A stretch of DNA of 64,000 nt from Anaerolineales bacterium. GTDB taxonomy: Bacteria; Chloroflexota; Anaerolineae; JAAEKA01. Positions 18,604-28,207 of this stretch are shown here, in pieces (the stretch's first letter is position 1; the number at the start of each line of letters is the position of its first letter). The DNA is taken from assembly GCA_020634615.1 (NCBI GenBank), contig JACKBI010000011.1:62001-126000 (forward strand), read 5' to 3'. A program made the translations under genes and the position numbers. A model generated the notes under the pieces. It was not told where the DNA came from, made no database searches, and saw nothing but the letters and a program-made list of their open reading frames with translations.

Positions 18604-18660
18604 GTTATCGTTACCGGGATCGTTCACATGTAGGATAGCATACAATGTTTGCCTTGTCAA
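18604..18660 (-). promoter_or_regulatory. Promoter and LacI-type operator of the minus-strand transporter operon
   Basis: On the minus strand, TTGACA (18655-18660), a 17-base spacer and TATCCT (18632-18637). They are followed at once by a 26-base sequence (18604-18629, starting ATGTGAACGATCCC and ending GGTAACGATAAC). The same 26 bases occur in exactly the same position after the divergent promoter (18812-18837). A further GGTAACG at 18589-18595 makes a 27-base spaced palindrome with CGTTACC at 18609-18615. An operator overlapping the transcription start indicates repression by the adjacent LacI protein. Confidence 0.75.
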
Positions 18661-18780
18661 GAGCGTTTCGAAGTGGCTGGAACGAGCCTTGGATCGCCTC
18701 CGTGTGGTTGCCGAAATGGGCTGTGACCGAGGTACTGCTGATGCTGCTTGCCTGAATTTCCCGCACGCAGTTACTCACTC

Positions 18781-18837
18781 TTGACACCATAAATGTTGTA
18801 TGATATTCTAGATGTGAACGATCCCGGTAACGATAAC
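18781..18837 (+). promoter_or_regulatory. Promoter and LacI-type operator of the lacI-led operon
   Basis: TTGACA (18781-18786), a 17-base spacer and TATTCT (18804-18809), then the 26-base operator at 18812-18837, an exact reverse complement of 18604-18629. The two promoter-operator units are mirror images about 120 bases apart, so one regulator can control both arms and itself. Confidence 0.78.
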
Positions 18838-18859
18838 AGAGCACGAAAGGGTTCGCGCC

Positions 18860-19906
18860 ATGGCGGCCACTCGAAAGAAGCGAGTTACCATCAAACAGGT
18901 CGCGGAGGAAGCCGAAGTCTCCATCCAGACTGTGTCTCGCGTTCTTAACGACATGCCGCATGTGGCGCCTGCGACGCGCGACCGCGTACTGGAGGTCATC
19001 GAACGCCTCCAGTACCGTCCCAGCGCGCTGGCTCGCAGCCTGATCCAGCAGCGCAGCCACATGGTGGGGGTTATCACAGCCGGCCTGACCTACATCGGTC
19101 CCTCGCGCACGCTCGACGGCATCGCCACACAGGCGGAAACCATGGGGTATTCGGTGCTGCTCAATGAGTTGCCCACCTTTGCAACCAACGATGCCAAGGC
19201 AATTCTGCACGGCAGCCTGGCGCGTCAGGTGGATGGCGTGATCTGGGCTGTACCCGAGGTAGACAACAACCGCGAGTGGGTCCTGGATCAACTGGCGGAT
19301 TTCCACGTTCCTTTTGTTTTCCTGACGATGAATCCTCAGCCGGGTCTGCCCATTGTTTCCTATGACAATCATGCCGGCGCCCGGATGGCAGTGGAACATC
19401 TCCTGCAACAGGGCTTCCGGCGCATCGGCCATGTGGCCGGTCCGCTGGTCTGGTGGGAGGCGCGCGAGCGTTTCGCTGCCTGGTCTGAGGTCATGCAGTC
19501 CGCCGGTATACCCGTTGAGGACCGCATGTGGACGGAAGGCAACTGGTCCAGTCGCAGCGGTGAGGCCGCAGCCCGGCGGCTCCTTGACCAGTACCCTGAG
19601 ATGGATGCTGTCTTTGTTGCCAACGACCAGATGGCGCTCAGCATGTTGTCGGTGGCGCGTTCACAGGGCCTGCATGTGCCGCTTGATCTGGCGGTCGTTG
19701 GATTTGACGGCATCGCAGAGTCCGATTACTTCAGCCCGCCCTTGACAACCGTTCACCAGGATCTGCATCAGCTTGGCTGCCGGGCTGTGCAGCAGCTGAT
19801 CGCGATGCTGGAAGCTCCACAGGAATCCATCGAACTGGAACCGGCCACCGTGTGGTTAGAGCCAGAACTGATCGTGCGGGAAAGCTCGATTCGCCTGGCA
19901 GGCTAG
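18860..19906 (+). CDS. LacI-family transcriptional regulator
   Basis: A 348-residue repressor. The N-terminal helix-turn-helix TIKQVAEEAEVSIQTVSRVLN and hinge helix YRPSALARSL are typical of LacI/PurR. The rest is a periplasmic-binding-like effector domain (IVSYDNHAGARMAVEHLL, AVFVANDQMALSM, LAVVGFDGI). It starts 23 bases after the 26-base operator. It probably represses itself and the downstream catabolic genes as well as the divergent importer, and releases on binding a sugar or sugar phosphate. The effector is unknown. Confidence 0.93.
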   Translation: MAATRKKRVTIKQVAEEAEVSIQTVSRVLNDMPHVAPATRDRVLEVIERLQYRPSALARSLIQQRSHMVGVITAGLTYIGPSRTLDGIATQAETMGYSVLLNELPTFATNDAKAILHGSLARQVDGVIWAVPEVDNNREWVLDQLADFHVPFVFLTMNPQPGLPIVSYDNHAGARMAVEHLLQQGFRRIGHVAGPLVWWEARERFAAWSEVMQSAGIPVEDRMWTEGNWSSRSGEAAARRLLDQYPEMDAVFVANDQMALSMLSVARSQGLHVPLDLAVVGFDGIAESDYFSPPLTTVHQDLHQLGCRAVQQLIAMLEAPQESIELEPATVWLEPELIVRESSIRLAG

Positions 19907-20101
19907 TTCCCATCAACGTTCGTAGCGTCAGACCCTACTGTGTCTCTCTTCCTGCGCGCCGCGCACATCAGGAGAGGTTGCGGCACAGCACCCAGTGAGT
20001 TCCACGCCCCGGAAGGCTCCCGTTCGTAACATCTTTCCGTTTTTGCTTTACTCTCTCAATACTGCCTCGCAAAGCCAAGGATACCAAGGAGGTACCACTC
20101 A

Positions 20102-21532
<1,431 letters not shown>

Positions 21533-21621
21533 GAAGGGCGTGAAACGTAATGCGTGATGCGTATCGCGTCAGGTTCGGCGGCTTCCGCTCACCTTTCACG
21601 AGTCACGCTTCACACCTTCCC
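21533..21621. repeat. Inverted-repeat element, CGTGAAACGTAATGCGTG-type arms
   Basis: Imperfect inverted arms at 21533-21556 and 21597-21621, 89 bp in all, begin immediately after the isomerase stop and end before the next start. The arrangement matches the other intergenic elements of the window, but the arm sequence is different. Confidence 0.5.
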
Positions 21622-21638
21622 AACGGTTCCTGCAAATC

Positions 21639-22727
21639 ATGAACGAACTCGACCTCAAACTTACGCGCGTGCGTGCGTTGCTAACCGAGCATCAACTGGA
21701 CGCGCTGCTGCTGCGCCAGGTGAGCAGTTTTGCCTGGGCGACCTGCGGCGCGGCATCCTACGTCAATACGGCGACCAGCGCAGGCGCCGCCAGCTTGCTC
21801 ATTACGCCCGACGAGCGGTACGTGATTACCACGAACATCGAAGCGCCGCGGCTGGAACGTGAGGAGCGGCTGGCTGAGCAGGGCTGGACCGTACGCGCAG
21901 CCGGCTGGCACGAAGCAAGTCCGCTGGCAACGCTCGCCGCCGGCCTGCGCCTGGGCGCCGATAGCCTGTATCCCGGCGCGGTCGATCTCTCCGCTGAGCT
22001 GAGCCGGCTGCGCACTGATCTGACAGCGGACGAAGTCCAGCGCTACCGCGCCCTGGGCCGACTGTGCGCCGAAACCATGGACGAAGCGATTCGCCGCGTC
22101 CAGCCCGGCATGACGGAATACCAGATCGCTGGCCTGCTGGCCGTGGCCAGCCAAAGCCGCGGCGTCCAACCCATCGTCAACCTGATCGCGACCGACGAGC
22201 GTATCTTCGCCTTTCGCCATCCGTTACCAACCGGCAAGACACTGGAACGCTACGCCATGCTGGTGCTGTGCGGGCGGGCCCACGGGCTGGTATGTTCGGT
22301 GACGCGGCTGGTGCACTTCGGTCCGCTGCCAGTTGAGCTGCAGCGCAAAGCCGCAGCCGTCGCCGAAGTCGATGCCGCGTTCATCGCTGCCACGCGACCG
22401 GGGCGAACCCTGGGCGAGATTCTGGCGCTGGCCCAGCAGGCGTATGCAGATCAAGGTTTCGCCGATGAGTGGCGACTGCACCACCAGGGCGGGCCGGCCG
22501 GCTACGAACCGCGCGAGTGGGTCGCCACGCCTGGCGATCCCTTCCAGGTGCGGCCCGGCCAGGTCTATGCCTGGAACCCGTCGATCACCGGCGTCAAGTC
22601 GGAAGACACAATCCTGGTCGGCGACGAAGCCAACGAAGTGATCACCAGCATCGACGGCTGGCCGTCGGTCTCCGTCGAGGTTGGCGGTGCCATCTGGCAG
22701 CGGCCAGCGATCCTGGTGATCGACTGA
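21639..22727 (+). CDS. M24-fold protein, creatinase-like, without the metallopeptidase metal ligands
   Basis: A 362-residue pita-bread-fold protein of the Xaa-Pro aminopeptidase/creatinase superfamily (M24). The N-terminal creatinase-N domain is followed by a C-terminal half with FRHPLPTGKTLERYAM, LVLCGRAHGLVCSVTRLVHF and HHQGGPAGYEPREW. In true M24 peptidases the middle segment carries two metal-binding Asp residues; here the positions read Leu-Cys-Gly and Val-Cys-Ser. The His and one Glu (KSEDTIL) remain. Creatinase itself uses this fold without metal to hydrolyse a small amidino compound, so a small-molecule hydrolase or isomerase is more likely than a peptidase. It lies in the LacI-controlled operon. 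Confidence 0.75.
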   Translation: MNELDLKLTRVRALLTEHQLDALLLRQVSSFAWATCGAASYVNTATSAGAASLLITPDERYVITTNIEAPRLEREERLAEQGWTVRAAGWHEASPLATLAAGLRLGADSLYPGAVDLSAELSRLRTDLTADEVQRYRALGRLCAETMDEAIRRVQPGMTEYQIAGLLAVASQSRGVQPIVNLIATDERIFAFRHPLPTGKTLERYAMLVLCGRAHGLVCSVTRLVHFGPLPVELQRKAAAVAEVDAAFIAATRPGRTLGEILALAQQAYADQGFADEWRLHHQGGPAGYEPREWVATPGDPFQVRPGQVYAWNPSITGVKSEDTILVGDEANEVITSIDGWPSVSVEVGGAIWQRPAILVID

Positions 22728-22845
22728 CGGCGCCGCTGTGTCGCTGCTGCAAGCGTGACCCGAAGTCTCCATGCAGGCTTGCAGCAGCGATACAGGAATC
22801 TCGTTTCCTTTGCATCTCCCTGATCGGAGGACTAACCAGTAGACG

Positions 22846-23955
22846 ATGAACAAACGTACGCGCGTCCTGGCGGCCATCGGCCACCAGGAGACCGATTTCG
22901 TGCCCTACAACTTCCACGCCGTGCCGACGGTGTGGAAACGGGTGTGCGAGTTGTATGGGCTGGCCGACAACCACGCTGCGGCAGCGTTCATCGGCAATCA
23001 CATCGTCAAGATCGGTTCCGACTTCAACTACAACCCGTGGGCCAGCGAGGTCGGGCAGGTGCAACTGACTCTCAGCGGCGGGCCGGTGCAGACGGCTGTG
23101 GATGCGGCCGGTGGTCTGCACACCGACGAGTTCGGCTGTGTGTGGGACCGCTCCGGCGGGCTGCCCCACCCGGTCCGTTACCCGTTGGGCGAGGTCGAAG
23201 GTGGCGCGGCGCTGGCCAAAGCGCTGGCGAGCTACCAAATCCCCGATCCGTTCCACGCCGGCCGTTTCGACCAGGCGCAGCAACTGGCCGACCGCTACCG
23301 CGGCGATCTGTTCCTGTTTGGCAAGCTGGGCATGGTGCTCTTCGAGCGCGCCTGGAGCATCCGCGGTATGCAGCAGCTTTTCATCGATATGGCCACCGAG
23401 CCGCAGTTCGTCGAGGACTTGCTGGACCGCATCGTTCACGAGTGGAACCTGCCGATTATCGACCAGCAGTTGGCCCTGGGCATCGATGGCTTCTACTTCT
23501 CCGACGACTGGGGTTCGACCACCCAGTTGATGTTCAGCAAGAAGATGTGGCGGCGTTTCATCAAGCCGCGGCTGGCGCTGATCTATGACCACTGCCACCG
23601 GGCAGGCGCCGTGGTCGGCCAACACTCGGACGGCGCGGTCAGTTCGCTCTTCCCCGACCTGATCGAGATCGGGCTGGATGTGTTCAACCCGCTGCAGCCG
23701 CACATCATGGATCCCGAGGAGATGAAGCGGCAGTTCGGCGACAAGCTCTGTTTTTACGGCGGCATCGACGTCGAACAGACCCTGCCCTCCGGCACACCTG
23801 ACGAGGTGCGTCGCGAGATCCGCAGCCGCGCTGAGGTCATGGGTAAAGGCGGCGGCTACATCCTGCAAAGTTCGCACACTATTCTGGAAGACACGCCTGA
23901 CGCGAACCTGATGGCCTACATCGACGAGGTGCGGGCCATGGCGGGGATGGCGTGA
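22846..23955 (+). CDS. URO-D superfamily protein
   Basis: A 369-residue URO-D-like TIM-barrel protein with N-terminus MNKRTRVLAAIGHQETDFVP. It shares with the minus-strand gene at 14142 the segments DGFYFSDDWGSTTQLMFS, GQHSDGAVSSLFPDLIEIG, LDVFNPLQPHIMDPEEM and LCFYGGIDVEQTLPSGTP. The presumed metal site reads His-Ser-Asp-Gly, and the late motif is SSHTILEDTP. GGAGG lies upstream at an acceptable distance. It sits between the M24-like and aldolase genes, so in this regulon a URO-D-like protein is present both with the importer and within the catabolic arm. Confidence 0.82.
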   Translation: MNKRTRVLAAIGHQETDFVPYNFHAVPTVWKRVCELYGLADNHAAAAFIGNHIVKIGSDFNYNPWASEVGQVQLTLSGGPVQTAVDAAGGLHTDEFGCVWDRSGGLPHPVRYPLGEVEGGAALAKALASYQIPDPFHAGRFDQAQQLADRYRGDLFLFGKLGMVLFERAWSIRGMQQLFIDMATEPQFVEDLLDRIVHEWNLPIIDQQLALGIDGFYFSDDWGSTTQLMFSKKMWRRFIKPRLALIYDHCHRAGAVVGQHSDGAVSSLFPDLIEIGLDVFNPLQPHIMDPEEMKRQFGDKLCFYGGIDVEQTLPSGTPDEVRREIRSRAEVMGKGGGYILQSSHTILEDTPDANLMAYIDEVRAMAGMA

Positions 23956-23968
23956 CGCAGGCTTCTTG

Positions 23969-24033
23969 CCACGAATTACACGAATTTCACGAAAACGATC
24001 CGAAGCAATTCGCAGAATTCGTGTAATTCGTGG
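23969..24033. repeat. Inverted-repeat element, CCACGAATTACACGAATT arms
   Basis: Arms 23969-23988 and 24015-24033 are near-perfect inverted copies built of CACGAATT units with a 26-base spacer, located between the URO-D-like and aldolase genes. Confidence 0.75.
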
Positions 24034-24089
24034 CAGATTTCGGCACACGTTCACTTCAGCCGATACGCTGAACGGAAAGTATTCGATCC

Positions 24090-25142
24090 ATGCCACTGAT
24101 CACCGACCCCACCCAGGCACAAGAAATCTACCAACAGGCGGCAGAGTCCGGCATCTGTTTGGTCAACTTCTGCACCGAAAACCGGCGCACCACCGAGGCG
24201 ATCTTCCGCGCCGCGTATGCCTTCGCGCAGCAGCATGGGCTGGACGGTATTCCGGTGATCATCTCGGCCACCGCCAATTATCCCATTGAGCCGCAGCTTC
24301 GGCACTACACAGCCAGCGGCGACGCGAAACTGGGCTTGCGCGCCTTGCTGGCCGATGTGGATCTCTACCTCTCTGAGGACAGCCCGTATCGTGACGTTCA
24401 GGCCATGCTGCATCTCGACCATGCGCTGCCGGACTATGAGCAGGAGATTATCCCGCGTTGCCTTGATAAGTTCGCCACTATCATGTATGACTGCTCGTAC
24501 TATTCCTTCGACGAAAACATTCGCCGTACAGCCGAGTTCGTCGAGCAGCATGGGCATCAGGTGTTAGTGGAGGGCTGCGTGGATGAGATCATCCAGTCTG
24601 AAGATGCTGGCGTGGAAGAAGGTCACCTCACCGACCCGGTGCAGGCTGAGCGATTTCTGCGTGAGACCGGCGTCGCGCTGATCGTCCCGAACCTGGGCAC
24701 GGAGCATCGCTCGACGGCCGCCGTTGCCCGTTACCATGGCGATCTGGCGGGTCAGATCCGCGACCGCGTCGGTTCAATCCAGGTGCTGCACGGTTCTTCC
24801 AGCCTTGCGGACGCCGACTTGCCGCGCCTGGCTGGAGACGGTATCGTTAAGTTCAACGTCTGGTCGATCTTCGAACGACTGGGCGGACAGGCGGTCGCAC
24901 GGCATGTTTTCCACAACCTGGGCAACATGCTGCCCGAGCCAGCCTTGCGCGCCTGGCAAGCTGAAGGGCTGCTGGGCGATACGTGCTTCGACCCTTCCTA
25001 CATCGACGACCATTGCCAGGGGACGCTTGGTCCCAAGGGCTGGGCGTTGGTCGAACGCGGCCGGCGCGATGTCTGGGAAGAGGCGGTCATGGCGCGGATG
25101 GTGTTCTATCTGGAGCAGCTTGGCTACGCCAATTGGCACTGA
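24090..25142 (+). CDS. Class II fructose-bisphosphate/tagatose-bisphosphate aldolase-like protein
   Basis: A 350-residue TIM-barrel protein of the class II (zinc) aldolase family. The first metal region reads VQAMLHLDHALPDYE near residue 110, followed by VLVEGCVDEIIQSEDAGVEE, LIVPNLGTEHRSTAA and SIQVLHGSSSL, which align with the zinc histidines, acidic loop and phosphate-binding GxS loop of the family. Variation at GTEHR (usually GTxHG) and FNVWS (usually INIDT) suggests a substrate other than fructose bisphosphate. It would cleave a ketose phosphate made by the isomerase and kinase of the same operon to triose units. The kinase gene follows after 19 bases. Confidence 0.82.
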   Translation: MPLITDPTQAQEIYQQAAESGICLVNFCTENRRTTEAIFRAAYAFAQQHGLDGIPVIISATANYPIEPQLRHYTASGDAKLGLRALLADVDLYLSEDSPYRDVQAMLHLDHALPDYEQEIIPRCLDKFATIMYDCSYYSFDENIRRTAEFVEQHGHQVLVEGCVDEIIQSEDAGVEEGHLTDPVQAERFLRETGVALIVPNLGTEHRSTAAVARYHGDLAGQIRDRVGSIQVLHGSSSLADADLPRLAGDGIVKFNVWSIFERLGGQAVARHVFHNLGNMLPEPALRAWQAEGLLGDTCFDPSYIDDHCQGTLGPKGWALVERGRRDVWEEAVMARMVFYLEQLGYANWH

Positions 25143-25161
25143 AAGCACTTGAGGCGACGTT

Positions 25162-26667
25162 ATGAGTTTGCTCGGGCTGGATATCGGCATCAGCGGCTGC
25201 AAGGCAGTAGCGTTCAGCCTTGATGGCGCGACGTTGGCACAGGCCTATCGCGAGTACAGGCTGTACCAGCCACAGCCCGGCTGGATGGAGCTGGACCCCG
25301 CAGAGGTCTGGCAGGCAGTCTCGGAGGTCATCGGCAAGGTTGCAGCAGCCAGCAGCGGCGATCCCGTGACCGCGCTCAGTGTGGCGACCCATGGCGAGTC
25401 GGTGGTGCCCGTGGATACGGCTGGACGCCCGCTGTGTGGCTTTATCTCCGCAATCGACACGCGCGCCGCGGAACAGGCGCGCTGGTGGGAGGAACATTTC
25501 GGCCGCGAGCGGGTCTTTTCGATTACCGGGATGCCGCTCCACCCGATGTATACTGTCAACAAGCTGATGTGGCTGCGGGCGCACGATCCACAGATTTTCA
25601 CTGCGGCCCGCCGCTTCTTGTGTATGCAAGATTTCGTGTTTCATCAGCTTGGCCTGCCGCCCGCCATGGACTACAGTCTGGCGGCACGCACCATGGCCTT
25701 CGACGTCACCCGGCTGGCGTGGTCGGATGAGATTCTGGACCTGGCGCAGATCGACGCAGAGCGGCTGTCACGCCTCTTGCCGTCCGGCACTGCTATCGGA
25801 CAAGTACCGGCGCGCATGGCCGCCGTGCTGAACCTGCCCGCCGGCGTCATAGCCGTGACGGGTGGCCATGACCAGCCGGCTGGCGCGCTGGGCTGTGGCG
25901 CGCTGGCCGCGGGCATTTCCATGGACTCGACAGGGACGGTGGAGTGCGTCGGTGTTGCGTCGCCGGACCTGGTGCTCGACGCCCGATTGCTGGAGAGCAA
26001 TCTGCCGGTTGCGCCGCACACCGCGCCTGGTATGACCATGGTGCTGGGTTACACCTCTACCGGCGGCGCGCTGCTCCGTTGGTACCGCGATACCTTCGGC
26101 CAGGCCGAGCTTCAGCAGGCCAGCGCCAGCGGCCAAAGCGTCTACGATGTGATCCTGGAACAGGCCATCGCCGGGCCATCGCCGGTGCTCATTCTGCCGC
26201 ATTTTGTCGGCAGCGGCACGCCCTGGATGGACGCAGCGTCGCACGGAGCGATCCTGGGTCTGAACCTGAGCACCACGCGCGGCGAGATCATCAAGGCCAT
26301 GCTGGACGGCGTCAGCTACGAGATCAAGCTGAGTCTCGATGCCATGGAAGCGGCCGGCATTGCGATTCGTGAACTGCGGGCGTTTGGCGGCGGCGCTCGC
26401 TCGCCACTTTGGTTGCAGACCAAGGCTGACATCTATGGCCGGCCGGTGTTGGCTATGGATGTGGCCGAAGCGCCGTGTCTGGGCGTTGCCATCCTGGCCG
26501 GCGCAGCAACCGGAGCGTTCGATGATGTCGCTCAGGGACATGCCAGGATGGTGCGGGTCGGCCGGCGATACGAACCGGACGCGGCCATGCACGTCCGATA
26601 CATGGAGAAATACCGGTTATACGCCCAGGTTTACCCGGCGCTGTCCACCCTCAACCACCAATTGTAG
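25162..26667 (+). CDS. FGGY-family carbohydrate kinase (xylulokinase-like)
   Basis: A 501-residue sugar kinase of the FGGY family. It opens SLLGLDIGISGCKAVAF (phosphate 1 motif) and continues with VSVATHGESVVPVD. The catalytic Asp is in AVTGGHDQPAGALGCG near 237, with adenosine-motif GGGARSPLWLQTKADIYG near 411. It phosphorylates a ketose or polyol with ATP in the cytosol. Position between the aldolase and lyxose-isomerase genes suggests isomerase, kinase, aldolase as the pathway order. Xylulose, ribulose, fuculose and rhamnulose are all possible substrates. The DIGISGCK motif departs slightly from the usual DIGTT(S)xK. Confidence 0.88.
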   Translation: MSLLGLDIGISGCKAVAFSLDGATLAQAYREYRLYQPQPGWMELDPAEVWQAVSEVIGKVAAASSGDPVTALSVATHGESVVPVDTAGRPLCGFISAIDTRAAEQARWWEEHFGRERVFSITGMPLHPMYTVNKLMWLRAHDPQIFTAARRFLCMQDFVFHQLGLPPAMDYSLAARTMAFDVTRLAWSDEILDLAQIDAERLSRLLPSGTAIGQVPARMAAVLNLPAGVIAVTGGHDQPAGALGCGALAAGISMDSTGTVECVGVASPDLVLDARLLESNLPVAPHTAPGMTMVLGYTSTGGALLRWYRDTFGQAELQQASASGQSVYDVILEQAIAGPSPVLILPHFVGSGTPWMDAASHGAILGLNLSTTRGEIIKAMLDGVSYEIKLSLDAMEAAGIAIRELRAFGGGARSPLWLQTKADIYGRPVLAMDVAEAPCLGVAILAGAATGAFDDVAQGHARMVRVGRRYEPDAAMHVRYMEKYRLYAQVYPALSTLNHQL

Positions 26668-26697
26668 GCAAACCGTATTTTCTCAGCCTTCACCGTT

Positions 26698-26827
26698 ACG
26701 TCACTCCCGCGTAGGCGGGAGTCCAGTGCTGGCAAAGAGTGGATTCCCGCCTGCGCGGGAATGACGTTAGCAAGAGCGGCGCGACCAACACCGATGGCGT
26801 GGATTCCCGCCTGCGCGGGAATGACGC
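26698..26827. repeat. Three copies of a REP-like CCCGCxTGCGCGGGA hairpin
   Basis: Copy 1 (26698-26727) is inverted relative to copies 2 (26739-26767) and 3 (26799-26827). The latter two share TGGATTCCCGCCTGCGCGGG followed by AATGACG. Each forms a small GC hairpin. Repeats of this sequence type are widespread in many bacterial genomes. They fill the gap between the kinase and the isomerase; no gene is seen in the remaining bases. Confidence 0.8.
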
Positions 26828-26961
26828 TGAGTGGTTACGTCGAACCCAGAAATCAGGTTCTTTGTTGCACGCACCATGACTGACCAGCAAACCCCGATAA
26901 ACTTAGTGTTCGCCGTCCGATGAACAAAGCCCCGATTTCTTATCCCTTGGAGAATTGAAAT

Positions 26962-27669
26962 ATGAAACGTTCCGAGATCAACGCTATTATGCGCGATGCC
27001 GATTCCTTCATGCGTGGCCACGGCTTCCGACTGCCGCCATTCGCCTACTGGACGCCTGATGACTGGGCCAGCAAAGGGGAGGAAGTGCGCGAGATCGTCG
27101 ATCGCCAACTTGGTTGGGACATCACCGACTTTGGCTCGGGCGACTACGAGCGCACTGGCCTGTTCATCTTCACGATACGCAACGGCGACCCGGCCAGGCT
27201 GGCCAGTGGCGGCGGCAAGCTCTACGCTGAGAAGATTCTCATCTCCGACGTGGACCAGGTGACGCCATTTCACTTCCACTGGCGCAAGGTCGAGGACATC
27301 ATCAACCGCGGCGGCGGCAAGCTGGTGATCCAGCTCTACAACTCGACGTCCGAGGATGGGCTGGACGACAGCGATATCACTGTCAGCACCGACGGTGTCC
27401 AGCGGCGGATGCCGGCCGGCAGCAAGATCGTGCTGGAGCCGGGCGAAAGTATTACCCTGCCGACGCGTCTCTACCATTCCTTCTGGGCTGAAGAAGGCCG
27501 GGTACTGATCGGCGAGGTGTCGCTGGTCAACGACGACAACACCGACAATCGTTTCTACCAGCCGGTGGGCCGCTTTCCGCAGATCGAGGAGGATGAGCCG
27601 CCACTGCACCTGCTGACCACGGACTACGCAGTGTGGTATCGGCCAGATGGGACGGATGGTGGTCGCTGA
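26962..27669 (+). CDS. D-lyxose isomerase-like cupin sugar isomerase
   Basis: A 235-residue cupin close to the D-lyxose isomerase (LyxI/YdaE) family, which interconverts D-lyxose and D-xylulose, and often mannose and fructose, with a divalent metal. The opening MKRSEINAIMRDADSFMRG and LPPFAYWTPDDW are typical. Cupin motif 1 is QVTPFHFHWRKVEDIINRGG with the metal histidines, motif 2 is LPTRLYHSFWAEEG, and GEVSLVNDDNTDN closes the site. Length fits the family. GGAG lies upstream of the ATG. It ends the plus-strand catabolic run but is separated from the kinase by 294 bases of repeats, so cotranscription is likely but not certain. Confidence 0.87.
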   Translation: MKRSEINAIMRDADSFMRGHGFRLPPFAYWTPDDWASKGEEVREIVDRQLGWDITDFGSGDYERTGLFIFTIRNGDPARLASGGGKLYAEKILISDVDQVTPFHFHWRKVEDIINRGGGKLVIQLYNSTSEDGLDDSDITVSTDGVQRRMPAGSKIVLEPGESITLPTRLYHSFWAEEGRVLIGEVSLVNDDNTDNRFYQPVGRFPQIEEDEPPLHLLTTDYAVWYRPDGTDGGR

Positions 27670-27711
27670 ATTGGGCGCGGATTTCGCGGATCGGGGGGAG
27701 TGCAACCTCGT

Positions 27712-27740
27712 TTGACAGTTTACACCATCCTGCCTATAAT
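27712..27740 (+). promoter_or_regulatory. Consensus sigma-70-type promoter for thrS
   Basis: Perfect TTGACA (27712-27717), a 17-base spacer and perfect TATAAT (27735-27740). It is the strongest promoter in the window, as expected for a gene then limited by a T-box attenuator. Confidence 0.85.
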
Positions 27741-27761
27741 TCGCCACACAACTGTACACCC

Positions 27762-28074
27762 TAACGCGTCGACCGGGACGAGTAGGCGGGCAGCAAAGCG
27801 CCAGAGAGCGGAGACCGATGGCTGAAAGCCTCCGCAGCGAAGCGCCGTCGAAAACCACCCGGGAGCGGCCGGCAGAACGGTAATCAGTAACCGGTAATCG
27901 GTAAACAGTAGAATCTTTCCGTCACTGTTTACTGTTCACTGGGCACTGTTCACTCACTAAGCTGGCACGGCTGGCCCCGTTATCGGCTCCACAAGATGAT
28001 ACGCTCCTTGAGTGTGTCAAGTTGGGTGGAACCGCGTGCTAACCCTCTCGCCCCAACAGGCGAGGGGGTTTTTT
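27762..28074 (+). promoter_or_regulatory. T-box riboswitch (threonine) upstream of thrS
   Basis: Stem I has the usual ordered elements: GGGACGAGTAG, the AGAGAGCGG bulge region near 27802, GACCGATGGCTGAAAGCC, and the specifier side GAAAACCACCCGGG. Both possible codon registers there, 27854-27856 and 27857-27859, read ACC (Thr). Further on come the conserved CGTTATC and TTGAGTG segments, then the T-box sequence TGGAACCGCG (28027-28036), which pairs with uncharged tRNA-Thr. The terminator stem is 28043-28052 with 28059-28068 plus six Ts. Uncharged tRNA-Thr would stabilise the antiterminator and turn on thrS. A repeat element sits between Stem I and the conserved 3' part. Confidence 0.9.
27879..27956. 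repeat. Inverted-repeat element (AATCAGT/AACAGT type) inside the T-box leader
   Basis: The left arm is GGTAATCAGTAACC..GTAAACAGT and the right arm ACTGTTTACTGTTCACT.., with a perfect AAACAGT/ACTGTTT core (27903-27909 and 27924-27930). The same sequence type occurs at 31469-31569 and, as a single arm, inside the surface-protein gene at 37081-37116. Confidence 0.7.
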
Positions 28075-28084
28075 GTACCGCGAA

Positions 28085-28165
28085 AGGACTGACAGTCCTG
28101 CTCACCATGCCGGGTTGTCCAAACGTCCTTGGCATCTCTGCTGCAAGACGAGGACTGTCAGTCCT
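28085..28165. repeat. Inverted-repeat element, AGGACTGNCAGTCCT arms
   Basis: Two self-palindromic 15-base arms (28085-28099 and 28151-28165) in an 81-bp element lie in the thrS leader, between the T-box terminator and the ribosome-binding site. It has the same arms as the element at 34109-34188. Confidence 0.85.
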
Positions 28166-28207
28166 GCCGGAATGGTTCACTCGCGGCGAACTCTCAGGAG
28201 GCACATC

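Noticed and set aside
22642..24096. 484-codon minus-strand open frame
   Set aside because: It lies opposite the URO-D-like gene at 22846 and has histidine/arginine-rich, domain-free sequence; a GC-driven shadow.
26698..26827. Possible CRISPR array
   Set aside because: Three copies only, one inverted, each a small hairpin with unequal spacing; typical of REP-like repeats, and no cas genes are seen.
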